The translations under genes were made by a program, and so were the position numbers. Of a stretch of DNA of 46,715 nt, positions 40,692 through 46,715 are shown one piece after another. Source of the stretch: a virus; the IMG/VR virus record IMGVR_UViG_3300045955_000219, positions 1 to 46,715 of that record, one strand, 5' to 3'. The notes beneath the pieces are model-generated. The model was not told the DNA's origin, searched no databases, and was given only the letters and a program-made list of their open reading frames with translations. Position 1 is the stretch's first letter; each line of letters opens with the position of its first letter.

Positions 40692-41918
40692 ATGATGGCG
40701 AAGAAGAAGATCGAAGACCTGACTGACGCGCAACGCGCGCAGATTCCTGCGTACGTGAAGCGATGGACCGAGGTCGGCTTATCTACAGCGCCGGCCGACC
40801 GTCCGGCTGCCGAGGCGGCGATTGCCGCCGCCTATCGCGCAGCCGGCCTCGCATCCCCGAAAATCGTCTGGTGCGGTTCGCCCCTGTCTCAGGGGCTCAC
40901 TCGCGCCCTCGTCCTCGATAGGAAATTCGCCGAAAAGGTTGGGCGGCTGTTGTCGGCCAGCGTCAGGGACAGCGTCAGGGACAGCGTCGGGGACAGCGTC
41001 AGGGACAGCGTCGGGGACAGCGTCTGGGCCAGCGTCTGGGACAGCGTCAGGGACAGCGTCGGGGACAGCGTCTGGGCCAGCGTCTGGGCCAGCGTCAGGG
41101 CCAGCGTCAGGGCCAGCGTCAGGGCCAGCGTCAGGGACAGCGTCTGGGACAGCGTCAGGGACAGCGTCGGGGACAGCGTCTGGGCCAGCGTCTGGGCCAG
41201 CGTCTGGGACAGCGTCTGGGACAGCGTCGGGGACAGCGTCTGGGACAGCGTCTGGGCCAGCGTCAGGGACAGCGTCTGGGACAGCGTCGGGGCCAGCGGT
41301 TACGGTCAACACGATGCGTTCTGGATTGGCTTCTATGCGTTCTTCCGTGAGCAATGCGGCCTAACCGAGGAGACCGAAAAGATTCAGGGCCTGACGTCAC
41401 TCACCAAAAGCGCGGGCTGGTTTCTGCCTCACGAAAAAATCTGCTGGGTTTCCGAGCGTCATAACATTCTTCGCCGTGATGAGCGCGGCCGATTACACAG
41501 CATCGCGGGGCCGGCAGTTGCGTACCCGGATGGCTGGGCAATCTATGCCGTTCATGGCGTGCGCGTGCCTGCCGACATTATCGAAAAAAAGGAATCCATC
41601 ACGTCGGACCGGATCGACAACGAATCGAACGCAGAAGTTAGAAGGGTCATGATCGAACTGATGGGTTACGAGCGCTACATCTTCGAGTCGGGCGCGAAGC
41701 TGATCCACTCCGACGAAACAGGAGCACTCTACAAAAAGGAATTTACTGACGATGAGCCTCTCGTGATGGTGCATGTCGTCAACTCGACGCCTGAACCGGA
41801 CGGCACGATCAAGAAGTATTTGCTCCGCGTGCCGCCACAGATGGAGCGTGCGCGGCAGGCCGTGGCTTGGACGTTTGATATTCCCGAGATGGAGTATCGG
41901 CCGCTGGTGGAGACCTAG
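40692..41918 (+). CDS. DUF6745-like protein with tetrapeptide repeat array
   Basis: A 408-residue protein. A helical N-terminus (DAQRAQIPAYVKRWTEVGLS) is followed by 28 tandem tetrapeptides of (D/A)SV(R/G/W) at residues 89-200, then a conserved C-terminal region with IAGPAVAYPDGWAIYAVHGVRVP, the DUF6745 signature. The repeats probably fold as a solenoid or long fibrous stalk. It starts just after the YRQGDVLL gene with which related proteins are paired. The function is unknown. Confidence 0.75.
   Translation: MMAKKKIEDLTDAQRAQIPAYVKRWTEVGLSTAPADRPAAEAAIAAAYRAAGLASPKIVWCGSPLSQGLTRALVLDRKFAEKVGRLLSASVRDSVRDSVGDSVRDSVGDSVWASVWDSVRDSVGDSVWASVWASVRASVRASVRASVRDSVWDSVRDSVGDSVWASVWASVWDSVWDSVGDSVWDSVWASVRDSVWDSVGASGYGQHDAFWIGFYAFFREQCGLTEETEKIQGLTSLTKSAGWFLPHEKICWVSERHNILRRDERGRLHSIAGPAVAYPDGWAIYAVHGVRVPADIIEKKESITSDRIDNESNAEVRRVMIELMGYERYIFESGAKLIHSDETGALYKKEFTDDEPLVMVHVVNSTPEPDGTIKKYLLRVPPQMERARQAVAWTFDIPEMEYRPLVET
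40956..41291 (+). repeat. 28 perfect-register 12-bp repeats
   Basis: 28 copies of G[A/C]C AGC GTC [A/G/T]GG in 336 bases. Only two positions of the 12 vary, and every change alters the amino acid (D/A and R/G/W); no synonymous change occurs in any copy. The codon at the last position is never CGG. This is likely a recent, slippage-prone array. Confidence 0.95.
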
Positions 41919-42014
41919 ATGCGGGTATTGCATTTCATCCGGCCGTGGAAGCGCGGAGACATCATCGAGTTCATCAACCGATGGAACCGTAGTGTCCGGA
42001 GACTGCCGGCGTGA
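41919..42014 (+). CDS. Possible 31-residue protein
   Basis: ATG 41919 directly follows the repeat-protein stop and opens 31 codons (MRVLHFIRPWKRGDIIEFIN...). Its stop overlaps the excisionase start (TGATG). Basic and aromatic; its coupling suggests it is translated. Confidence 0.45.
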   Translation: MRVLHFIRPWKRGDIIEFINRWNRSVRRLPA

Positions 42015-42274
42015 TGGAACCCCTTCTTACCTACGAGCAGGCCGCGAAAGTGCTCTCAATTTCCCAGACGAAACTGAAGCGGTTGATCCGCGAAGGGGCT
42101 ATCCCGGTGGCTTGCCTGGGCCGTGTTCGGCGCATCGAACCAAGCGATCTGCGCGCCTTCATCGATGCACAAAAGACTGTAGTGAGAACTGTAGGTAGTC
42201 CGTGCATTCCAGGGGAGGTCGCACCGGTTAAGTCATTCACCCAAGTCACTGAAAAAATTGGAGGGGTCCGGTGA
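42014..42274 (+). CDS. xis: Excisionase-like HTH protein
   Basis: An 86-residue protein with the helix-turn-helix of the excisionase/MerR-like family: LLTYEQAAKVLSISQTKLKRLIREGAIPVACLGRVRRI. It lies beside the attP-like region and integrase, so it likely directs prophage excision. Its 3' end carries one of the CTGTAG repeat pairs (42177-42199), so its coding sequence overlaps a candidate arm-type site. Confidence 0.8.
   Translation: MEPLLTYEQAAKVLSISQTKLKRLIREGAIPVACLGRVRRIEPSDLRAFIDAQKTVVRTVGSPCIPGEVAPVKSFTQVTEKIGGVR
42177..42199 (+). repeat. Candidate integrase arm site (left)
   Basis: CTGTAGTGAGAACTGTAGGTAGT, a doublet of ACTGTAG at 42176 and 42188 (12-bp period). It matches 42393-42415 at 20 of 23 positions. 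It lies about 110 bases from the attP-like core. Confidence 0.5.
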
Positions 42275-42304
42275 GGCTGTCTGGGGCATGGAGTCGCAAT
42301 CGTT

Positions 42305-42343
42305 TTCGAAGTCCGATGCTCTATCCAGCTGAGCTACGGGCGC
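42305..42343 (-). other. 5' half of a tRNA-Arg gene in the attP region
   Basis: Reading the minus strand, GCGCCCGTAGCTCAGCTGGA and the following TAGAGCATCGGACTTCGAA give the acceptor 5' strand (GCGCCCG), the D arm (GCTC...GAGC), the anticodon 5' strand (TCGGA) and loop CTTCGAA with anticodon TCG (Arg). The match ends at the 3' edge of the anticodon loop; no 3' half follows. The segment is 32 bases past the integrase stop, on the same strand. It is the likely attP identity block. Confidence 0.72.
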
Positions 42344-42375
42344 AGGTTAAAACTCAACAAGTTGCAGAAGACCGA

Positions 42376-43506
42376 TCACCCCTTCATGGCGCCTGTAGTG
42401 GAAACTGTAGGTACTTCAGGCCTCGCCTCGCCCCGGAGCATCGCGTTCATCGTCTCGAGCTGCTCGAAGGCCCGCTCCAGCCTGGCCGGCGTGGGGTGTA
42501 CGTACTTCTGACTCACCATGACCGAAGAGTGTCCCATGATTCGCATGATAGTGAAAGCGTCCGCATCCGGACACAGGCCCAGCCGGGTCCCGAAGGTGTG
42601 CCGGAGGGAATGGAGGACGAACGTTTTGGGCAGCACTTTACCGTCCTCCAGAATCGTGTTCTGCCTGGCCGCGATGTGCAGGTGGCCGAGCGAGGAGACC
42701 AGGACATGCGTTCCCTTCCGGATCCCAGGGAAGACGTACTTGCCTTCGGGATTGAAGCGGCGGCGGTTGGCCAGCATGGTCTTCACCCGCGGCGTGATCG
42801 AGAGGATCCGGCGGGCATTCTTGCTCTTACCTTCCCGGATGAAGATGTAACCGAGTTTGGCGTTGGGCGCGCTCTCGAGGTGGACGTCTTCCCAGGCCAG
42901 GCTGGCGCCCTCGCCGGCGCGAACTCCCGTATCCAGCGAAAGGATTGCAAAGTCTCTCAAGGTGGCCGTGGCCTGGGCAAGGTACGCCTTCTCCTGTTCG
43001 TAGCTCAGAACGAAATCCCTTTCGACCTCGCCGGGCAGCCGGAGAAACGAGGGCACGCCGCTGATGAGCTTGTGGGTCTTCCAGGCAATGCGCAGGGCTT
43101 TGCGCAGCGTCGCCAGTTCCCTGTTGATCGAACCGGGGCCAACCGACGTTGCGCGATGCTCCACGTATTGCTGGATCAGCTTCTCATCAATCTCAGAGAT
43201 GCGGGTTTCGGCCAAGGGCTTGAATTCGAGCAGGCGTTTAAGCTTCTCCTCGTAGAAGCCAATCGTGCGCGGCCGCTTCTTATTGTGAATCGCGATGAAC
43301 TTCTTGAAATCTTCCGCGTAGATCTGAAGCGCAGGTCCGGGCTTCAACTCCCGGATGCCGATGCGTCCCAGTGCGAGGTTCGATTTCAATGTCGTGACGA
43401 ACGTCTCGGCCTTCCGGATGTTCCTCAGCTTTGTCGATCCCTGAAACCTCTTGCCTTGGAAAACGAACGTGTACCAGTAGACGGTGCCGCGTTTGTACAG
43501 GGCCAT
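42376..43506 (-). CDS. int: Tyrosine integrase
   Basis: A 376-residue phage integrase. All catalytic residues are present: R196 (DTGVRAGEG), K227 or K229 (REGKSKN), H299 and R302 (HSLRHTFG), H326 (MGHSSVMV) and Y335 (SQKYVHP). The N-terminal SAM-like core-binding region precedes (LIQQYVEHRATS, INRELATLRKAL). AAGGAG lies eight bases before ATG 43506. It lies beside the excisionase and attP-like region. Transcription runs toward the tRNA fragment. Confidence 0.95.
   Translation of the reverse strand: MALYKRGTVYWYTFVFQGKRFQGSTKLRNIRKAETFVTTLKSNLALGRIGIRELKPGPALQIYAEDFKKFIAIHNKKRPRTIGFYEEKLKRLLEFKPLAETRISEIDEKLIQQYVEHRATSVGPGSINRELATLRKALRIAWKTHKLISGVPSFLRLPGEVERDFVLSYEQEKAYLAQATATLRDFAILSLDTGVRAGEGASLAWEDVHLESAPNAKLGYIFIREGKSKNARRILSITPRVKTMLANRRRFNPEGKYVFPGIRKGTHVLVSSLGHLHIAARQNTILEDGKVLPKTFVLHSLRHTFGTRLGLCPDADAFTIMRIMGHSSVMVSQKYVHPTPARLERAFEQLETMNAMLRGEARPEVPTVSTTGAMKG
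42393..42415 (+). repeat. Candidate integrase arm site (right)
   Basis: CTGTAGTGGAAACTGTAGGTACT, the second copy of the doublet, inside the integrase 3' end. It lies about 50 bases from the tRNA fragment and 216 bases from the left copy, in the same orientation. Confidence 0.5.
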
Positions 43507-43554
43507 GATTCCGCTCCTTTGACGCGTGGGCGCTCCTTAAATCCTTGGTCGGGC

Positions 43555-43731
43555 TTGGAGCGTTCGCGCGGAGCGGAAGTCTATAGATTTCCCCGTCACT
43601 CTTCCACTCAACTCAGCTCACCTGTATGGCAAGAAATCGAAGAAAAACTCGCCTCTGCCGGAGGAACCGTTAGCGCGATTCGACGGGCGCGCTATTCCTC
43701 CGGCCTCTCATTTCTCGGGGCTGCGGCATGA
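43555..43731 (+). CDS. Possible 58-residue protein
   Basis: The frame ending at 43731 has coding-like content (PVWQEIEEKLASAGGTVSAI) and its stop overlaps the next start (ATGA), which suggests translation. The only usable start in frame is TTG 43555, without a ribosome site. The alternative is an ORF with no real start. Confidence 0.3.
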   Translation: MERSRGAEVYRFPRHSSTQLSSPVWQEIEEKLASAGGTVSAIRRARYSSGLSFLGAAA

Positions 43732-43940
43732 ACTGCTGGCACTGTACCGACGGCCGATGCTCCTGCATGTTCTGCGAGGGCAAATGCAAACCCTGCGCCG
43801 GCCGCGCGCGCATCGTCAAGGAACTCGAGCTCGCTGCGCGTCTGCGTCTCGACGTCCAGGACATTCGTAATTACCAGATCGTCCATGACGGGCCCCACCA
43901 GTTTCGCCGCTTGAAACTTCCTCCAGGAGTTGCCGCGTGA
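43728..43940 (+). CDS. Cys-rich small protein
   Basis: A 70-residue protein whose N-terminal 25 residues hold eight Cys (CWHCTDGRCSCMFCEGKCKPC). Such Cys density suggests two metal sites. The C-terminal part is a basic helix (ELELAARLRLDVQDIRN). It starts the operon of small proteins upstream of the replication gene. The role is unknown. Confidence 0.65.
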   Translation: MNCWHCTDGRCSCMFCEGKCKPCAGRARIVKELELAARLRLDVQDIRNYQIVHDGPHQFRRLKLPPGVAA

Positions 43941-44110
43941 GCTTCAGCGATCGCTTCCATAGGCACCTGGAGGAGTGTGTCCGCTGCCGCAACCATCCTT
44001 TCGATATGTGCATCGACGGGAGGGTTCTTCTTCAACTAACGACTCTCGATCGCAAGCCTGATGAGGAACTGAAGCATGAGACTGCTGAAGCTGGACCGCA
44101 TGGATCCTGA
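43937..44110 (+). CDS. 57-residue HxxxCxxC protein
   Basis: A short gene with GTG 43937, overlapping the previous stop (GTGA). RHLEECVRC (H10, C14, C17) repeats the motif of the 38509 gene, and a further CIDG Cys follows. A ZAS-like anti-sigma zinc site is possible. It was below the usual gene-size cut-off. Confidence 0.6.
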   Translation: MSFSDRFHRHLEECVRCRNHPFDMCIDGRVLLQLTTLDRKPDEELKHETAEAGPHGS

Positions 44111-44219
44111 AACCATCCGCTTCACTGAACCCGGTGAACCTCCATCCGAAACGGGCTGGACGATCACCGCCGTTATCGGCCTGGTTGCAGCCGGCATCGC
44201 GATCGCCGCGCTGTGCTAA
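44076..44219 (+). CDS. 47-residue membrane protein
   Basis: ATG 44076, with GAGGAA upstream, overlaps the previous gene in another frame. It has one membrane helix, WTITAVIGLVAAGIAIAALC, and a Pro-rich cytoplasmic N-terminus. Its function is unknown. Confidence 0.55.
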   Translation: MRLLKLDRMDPETIRFTEPGEPPSETGWTITAVIGLVAAGIAIAALC

Positions 44220-44236
44220 GGAAGAAGGGAAACGGT

Positions 44237-45022
44237 ATGAAACAGTTTCGGGTTCGCAACTTCGAAAAGTTCCAGCATTACAAGGACCGGAATCCTCCCT
44301 GGATCAAGCTGTATCGATCGATCCTCGACGATCCCCGGTTCTTCCAGTTGAGCGAACCGGACAGATTCTTGCTGTTGGGTATCTTCATCCTCGCCTCGCA
44401 GACCGACAATCGCCTTCCCGCCGACCAGGCCTGGCTGAAGACAAAACTCCTCACCAAGAGGGCCGTCCCAATCGACCTTTTAGTGACCTCGGAATGGCTG
44501 GAGTGGATCGAGGATTCTGCTATCAAGGATGCTAGCAAACACGCTAGCAAACTTGCTAGCAAGCACGCTATCAATAGTGCTAGCGCCGCTGCTAGCACAT
44601 ATGCTAGCCCTCGCGCGCTCGCGAGAGAAGAGACAGAGAAGAGTCAGAGGCAGAAAGAGAGACAGATCCCTCTCCCACAAAGTTCTCAAACCCAGATAGT
44701 TAACCGCTCGATAGAAGCTGCGGGCGAGCGGTCACAAATAACACCGGAAACCCTTGAAAACGTTTGGTTCGCCATTCAGAAGCACTTGCAATTGCGGATG
44801 ACGCCGGGAGGGTTTCTCCAGCATTGGTCCGGGCTGAAGCTGCTGGGCTTCGACCCGAAGTACATCCACGTCACCTGTCCCTACGACCCCGGGGACGACA
44901 CCGAATGGATGGAAGACCAGCTCACCAAGGCTGCCGTGGAGGCGGGTCATGACCGTGGCCGGCGCGTTAAAATCGGGGTGCTGTTGCCCGACAGTCCCAT
45001 GGATGTGGAGAGGCCCGCATGA
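44237..45022 (+). CDS. Replication initiator with internal iterons
   Basis: A 261-residue protein. The N-terminus (RVRNFEKFQHYKDRNPPWIKL, PRFFQLSEPDRFLLLGIFIL) resembles phage replisome organisers. Residues 95-126 are encoded by eight 12-bp iterons, giving ASKHASKLASKH-type repeats. A charged Gln/Glu/Arg linker follows. Residues 169-237 (ETLENVWFAIQKHLQLRM, then DPKYIHVTCPYDPGDDTEWM) resemble DnaA domain I, which binds the DnaB helicase. It would bind the iterons in its own gene and load the helicase, as lambda O does. AAGGGA lies before ATG 44237. Confidence 0.75.
   Translation: MKQFRVRNFEKFQHYKDRNPPWIKLYRSILDDPRFFQLSEPDRFLLLGIFILASQTDNRLPADQAWLKTKLLTKRAVPIDLLVTSEWLEWIEDSAIKDASKHASKLASKHAINSASAAASTYASPRALAREETEKSQRQKERQIPLPQSSQTQIVNRSIEAAGERSQITPETLENVWFAIQKHLQLRMTPGGFLQHWSGLKLLGFDPKYIHVTCPYDPGDDTEWMEDQLTKAAVEAGHDRGRRVKIGVLLPDSPMDVERPA
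44519..44614 (+). repeat. Eight 12-bp iterons, probable replication origin
   Basis: GCTAGC-based 12-mers start at 44519 (GCTATC), 44531, 44543, 44555, 44567 (GCTATC), 44579, 44591 and 44603, each exactly 12 bases apart. The spacer is more variable (AAACAC, AAACTT, AAGCAC). A purine-rich stretch (44627-44670) follows. Iterons inside a replication gene define the origin of lambda-type phages. Confidence 0.8.
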
Positions 45023-45525
45023 GTGCAGACGTCTCCAACTCCCGTCGGATTGAGTTCACGATTTTGGCCCAATGCGCGAGCCTGAAAAACAGCCGGCAGA
45101 TTGTTCCCGTCAGACAGAAGCACGGCGAGACCCGAGGTGGATCCAAATGCCCCTACTGCGGACAGAAGCAGTGGCTTATTCCGGTGCCGAGCGAAGAGGC
45201 TCGCGTCTTCCAGGCGCATTTCAAAAAACAATTGCCGGCCGAGGCCTGTGTCGGCTGGGACATGCCGGTCGGTGTGGAGATTTCGATCTACTATCGCACC
45301 AACCAGTCCGACCTGGATGAAGCGATCGTGCTCGACATGATGCAGGCCTGCGGTGTGATCAAAAACGATCGCCAGGTTGTGTCGAAGTTCGTTCAGAAGT
45401 TCATCGATCCGGAAAGTCCTCGAGTGATCGTCGCTGTCGTCCCTGTGCTGTGGAACCGCAACGGCAAACAGGCTGGCATATTCACAGAGGATCAGCGAGT
45501 CAATCCTCTGGAGTCCATCGCATGA
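45019..45525 (+). CDS. RusA-like Holliday junction resolvase
   Basis: A 168-residue protein. The catalytic region NQSDLDEAIVLDMMQACGVIKND (D98, D100, D117) matches the metal-binding Asp pattern of RusA. An unusual extra zinc site, CPYCGQK near residue 44, is inserted near the N-terminus. RusA enzymes resolve branched DNA at replication and packaging. It overlaps the replication gene (ATGA) and the following gene. Confidence 0.82.
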   Translation: MSADVSNSRRIEFTILAQCASLKNSRQIVPVRQKHGETRGGSKCPYCGQKQWLIPVPSEEARVFQAHFKKQLPAEACVGWDMPVGVEISIYYRTNQSDLDEAIVLDMMQACGVIKNDRQVVSKFVQKFIDPESPRVIVAVVPVLWNRNGKQAGIFTEDQRVNPLESIA

Positions 45526-45746
45526 AACCCCAGCGCTACTGCGACGACACCAACCCGGGCTTCTCGCTCGACACTGCGATGTTCTGCGTTGAGCCGACCT
45601 GCGAGCAGGTGTTCATGGGAACGTCGACGTGTCCGAAGTGTGGGTCCGCCGCCGTGGTGAGCCTGAAGACTTGGCTCGATCGAAAGCCAGTCCCGCAGTC
45701 CGAGGCGTGGCGTGAACATCACGATAAAACCCTGGTCGAGGCGTAA
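45522..45746 (+). CDS. Small zinc-motif protein
   Basis: A 74-residue protein whose ATG 45522 overlaps the RusA stop. CVEPTCEQVF and STCPKCGSAAV form a CxxxxC...CxxC zinc ribbon. The rest is a charged tail. Its function is unknown. Confidence 0.65.
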   Translation: MKPQRYCDDTNPGFSLDTAMFCVEPTCEQVFMGTSTCPKCGSAAVVSLKTWLDRKPVPQSEAWREHHDKTLVEA

Positions 45747-45747
45747 T

Positions 45748-45948
45748 GTGATCCTGACTGTGCGCATCCTCACCGGCAGCCCGGAAGCTTGGCAGGAAGT
45801 CGAGGCAAGTGACCTGGTCGTCAAGAAACGCTGCCTCCAATGCGAAGAGCGATTCGACACACGAAACCTTGATCAGAAATACTGTTCAACCCGATGTAAA
45901 TGGGACGCGCAGAACGATCGACGGTCCAGTTCTACTACCCCGCCGTAG
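45748..45948 (+). CDS. Small zinc-ribbon protein
   Basis: A 66-residue protein. GTG 45748 is chosen because GAGG lies six bases upstream; an earlier GTG (45712) would overlap the previous gene. KRCLQCEERFDTRNLDQKYC and STRCKWDA give the CxxC...YCSxxC pattern of a known ribbon in phage and restriction genes. It follows the packaging and resolvase genes. Confidence 0.68.
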   Translation: MILTVRILTGSPEAWQEVEASDLVVKKRCLQCEERFDTRNLDQKYCSTRCKWDAQNDRRSSSTTPP

Positions 45949-46091
45949 TAAAAACTTCTTCTCACAATGAATTTGTTCCGGTAAAACACTCCTGATTAGT
46001 TCTGTGCTTGTTGCCCGGCGTAGCGTCCGGCCCGCCCTTCGTGCGACGGGGACTTTTAAGAGCCCCAGTTGACACCGCATTTCCAAAACAA

Positions 46092-46355
46092 ATGAAATCA
46101 GCAAAGGTTCGCATTCTGAATCCCATTGCCGGTGAAGCGAATTTCACCAGCGAGAAACGCGCGACTCAGTTCGTCCAACGCGGCATCGCCGAATTTCGAA
46201 ACGGCGGATTATTCTTCACGCATTCCCTTCGTGGATTCCGACGTGTTCGCCGAGATGCTGAGGATTACTGGGCTTCGCAACGTGACTGCATCCCTTGGGC
46301 TGGACGCACCGGAAACAGTGCGCTTCTCTTCAGCCCTGGAGAGATTCGTTCTTGA
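46092..46355 (+). CDS. Hypothetical protein before the HNH gene
   Basis: An 87-residue protein. The N-terminal RILNPIAGEANFTSEKRATQFVQRGIAEFRNG matches a family common upstream of phage HNH and terminase genes. ATG 46092 is preceded by TTGACA at 46069-46074, but no clear ribosome site. Its stop (46353-46355) precedes the HNH start by no bases (TGATTG). The C-terminus is less typical, so a frameshift cannot be excluded. Confidence 0.5.
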   Translation: MKSAKVRILNPIAGEANFTSEKRATQFVQRGIAEFRNGGLFFTHSLRGFRRVRRDAEDYWASQRDCIPWAGRTGNSALLFSPGEIRS

Positions 46356-46691
46356 TTGGGCAAGCCCTGCCCGACTGTCGGATGTCCTCATCTGCAACCG
46401 TGTCCCACACACAAACCTCAACCCAACCGCGATACCAAAACCTTCGACGAGCGGAAGTTCTACTCTTCCCATGCGTGGCGTGTTCGTAGTGAACGCCAAC
46501 GGGAAATTGAGCCGACCTGTCGCCTCTGTAGAGTCCATGGAATCTATTCCCGTGCTGAGGTCGCCGATCACATCATCGCCATTCGTGATGGTGGATCGAA
46601 ATGGGATGACACCAATATCCAGAGCGTCTGCTGGCCTTGTCATCAACGCAAACGTGCGGCCGAACGACGAGCTAGGGGGGGGGATACTTAA
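46356..46691 (+). CDS. HNH endonuclease
   Basis: A 111-residue HNH nuclease. N-terminal CPTVGCPHLQPC may form a first zinc site; the HNH core is TCRLCRVHGIYSRAEVADHIIAIRDGGSKWDDTNIQSVCWPCHQRK, with DHI, the Asn of the N and the final CxxCH. HNH genes beside TerS help cut the packaging site. The start is TTG 46356 with GGAGAG upstream. It ends in a 9-G run at 46675-46683. If the genome is circular it lies directly upstream of terS. Confidence 0.88.
   Translation: MGKPCPTVGCPHLQPCPTHKPQPNRDTKTFDERKFYSSHAWRVRSERQREIEPTCRLCRVHGIYSRAEVADHIIAIRDGGSKWDDTNIQSVCWPCHQRKRAAERRARGGDT
46675..46683 (+). repeat. G9 homopolymer at the HNH 3' end
   Basis: Nine consecutive G in the last codons of the HNH gene, shortly before the window end. 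Such runs are prone to sequencing error and to slippage; one base more or fewer would change the HNH C-terminus. Confidence 0.9.
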
Positions 46692-46715
46692 GCTATTTGG
46701 CTTTGCCTCCACGAC

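Noticed and set aside
40779-41354. Minus-strand ORF of 191 residues with repeated PDAVPDAG
   Set aside because: It is the mirror of the 12-bp repeat array in the 40692 gene; open only because the repeat has no stop in that frame. No ribosome site and no unique region.
42305-42343. A complete tRNA gene
   Set aside because: Only acceptor 5' strand, D arm and anticodon 5' side are present; the 3' half and T arm are absent.
42271-43731. Long plus-strand ORF opposite the integrase
   Set aside because: The integrase has all catalytic residues on the minus strand; the opposite frame is composition-driven. Only its very end (43555-43731) has separate coding-like signs.
44519-44614. CRISPR-like array
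   Set aside because: Spacing is 12 bp with no unique spacers; units lie in a coding frame and fit iterons.

Overview
This 46.7 kb window reads as an essentially complete temperate tailed phage (or excised prophage) with a siphovirus-type plan: HK97-fold capsid, head-tail connector proteins, tail tube, frameshifted tail assembly chaperone and a long tape measure. The two ends of the window fit together: an HNH endonuclease gene ends at 46691 and the terminase small subunit gene starts at 35. That is the usual order around a packaging site, so the sequence is probably a circular or circularly permuted genome. The host cannot be named from sequence alone. Two exported proteins (signal peptides at 26323 and 38757, the latter with a likely cleavage before Gln as in 'LLAQS') and a lipoprotein in the lysis region fit a diderm environmental bacterium; Acidobacteriota is a guess only.

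Layout. (1) 35-6174, head module: TerS, TerL, portal, HK97-type prohead protease, major capsid protein between two strong terminators, and a connector. (2) 6155-11018, a seven-gene accessory cassette inserted between the connector genes: a radical SAM protein, two SAM-dependent methyltransferases, a GT-B-like and two GT-A-like glycosyltransferases and a small P-loop protein, nearly all joined by 4-base start/stop overlaps. This is the most unusual part of the window. (3) 11018-16988, head-tail joining and tail: joining protein, tail completion protein, tail tube, chaperone with a textbook A AAA AAC slippery heptamer at 12735, gp10-like protein, tape measure, distal tail protein. (4) 17072-27918, host-recognition proteins: a LamG-like protein, a 1128-aa repeat and propeller-like protein, a fibre with an FCCH-like domain, a repeat-rich adhesin, and an exported parallel beta-helix protein. 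(5) 27915-29291, lysis: SleB-like endolysin, holin, lipoprotein and a small hydrophobic protein.

(6) 37991 down to 29237, a long leftward early operon of about 21 genes on the minus strand. It starts with a Cro-like HTH protein and continues through a Zn-ribbon recombination-type protein plus Cas4/RecB-like nuclease pair, an orphan ParB-like protein, and many small Cys-rich proteins linked by ATGA/GTGA/TGATG overlaps. (7) 38076-39677, the rightward immunity operon: HTH repressor, a small HxxxCxxC protein and an exported protein. A perfect 17-bp operator and a TTGACA-N16-TACAAT promoter lie between the divergent regulators. (8) 39910-42274, small membrane/Zn proteins, a gene pair including a protein with 28 perfect-register 12-bp repeats, and an excisionase. 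(9) 42177-43506, integration: paired CTGTAG repeats flank an attP-like segment that contains the 5' half of a tRNA-Arg gene, then a tyrosine integrase. (10) 43728-46691, replication and packaging entry: small Zn/TM proteins, a replication initiator with eight 12-bp iterons inside its gene (probable origin) and a DnaA domain I-like C-terminus, a RusA-like resolvase, small Zn proteins and the HNH nuclease.

Working model (inference): lysogeny is set by the two HTH proteins acting on the shared operator. After induction the leftward operon supplies recombination and takeover proteins and the right region replicates the genome. Late rightward transcription then makes virions whose proteins, or a host surface glycan, could be modified by the radical SAM/methyltransferase/glycosyltransferase cassette.
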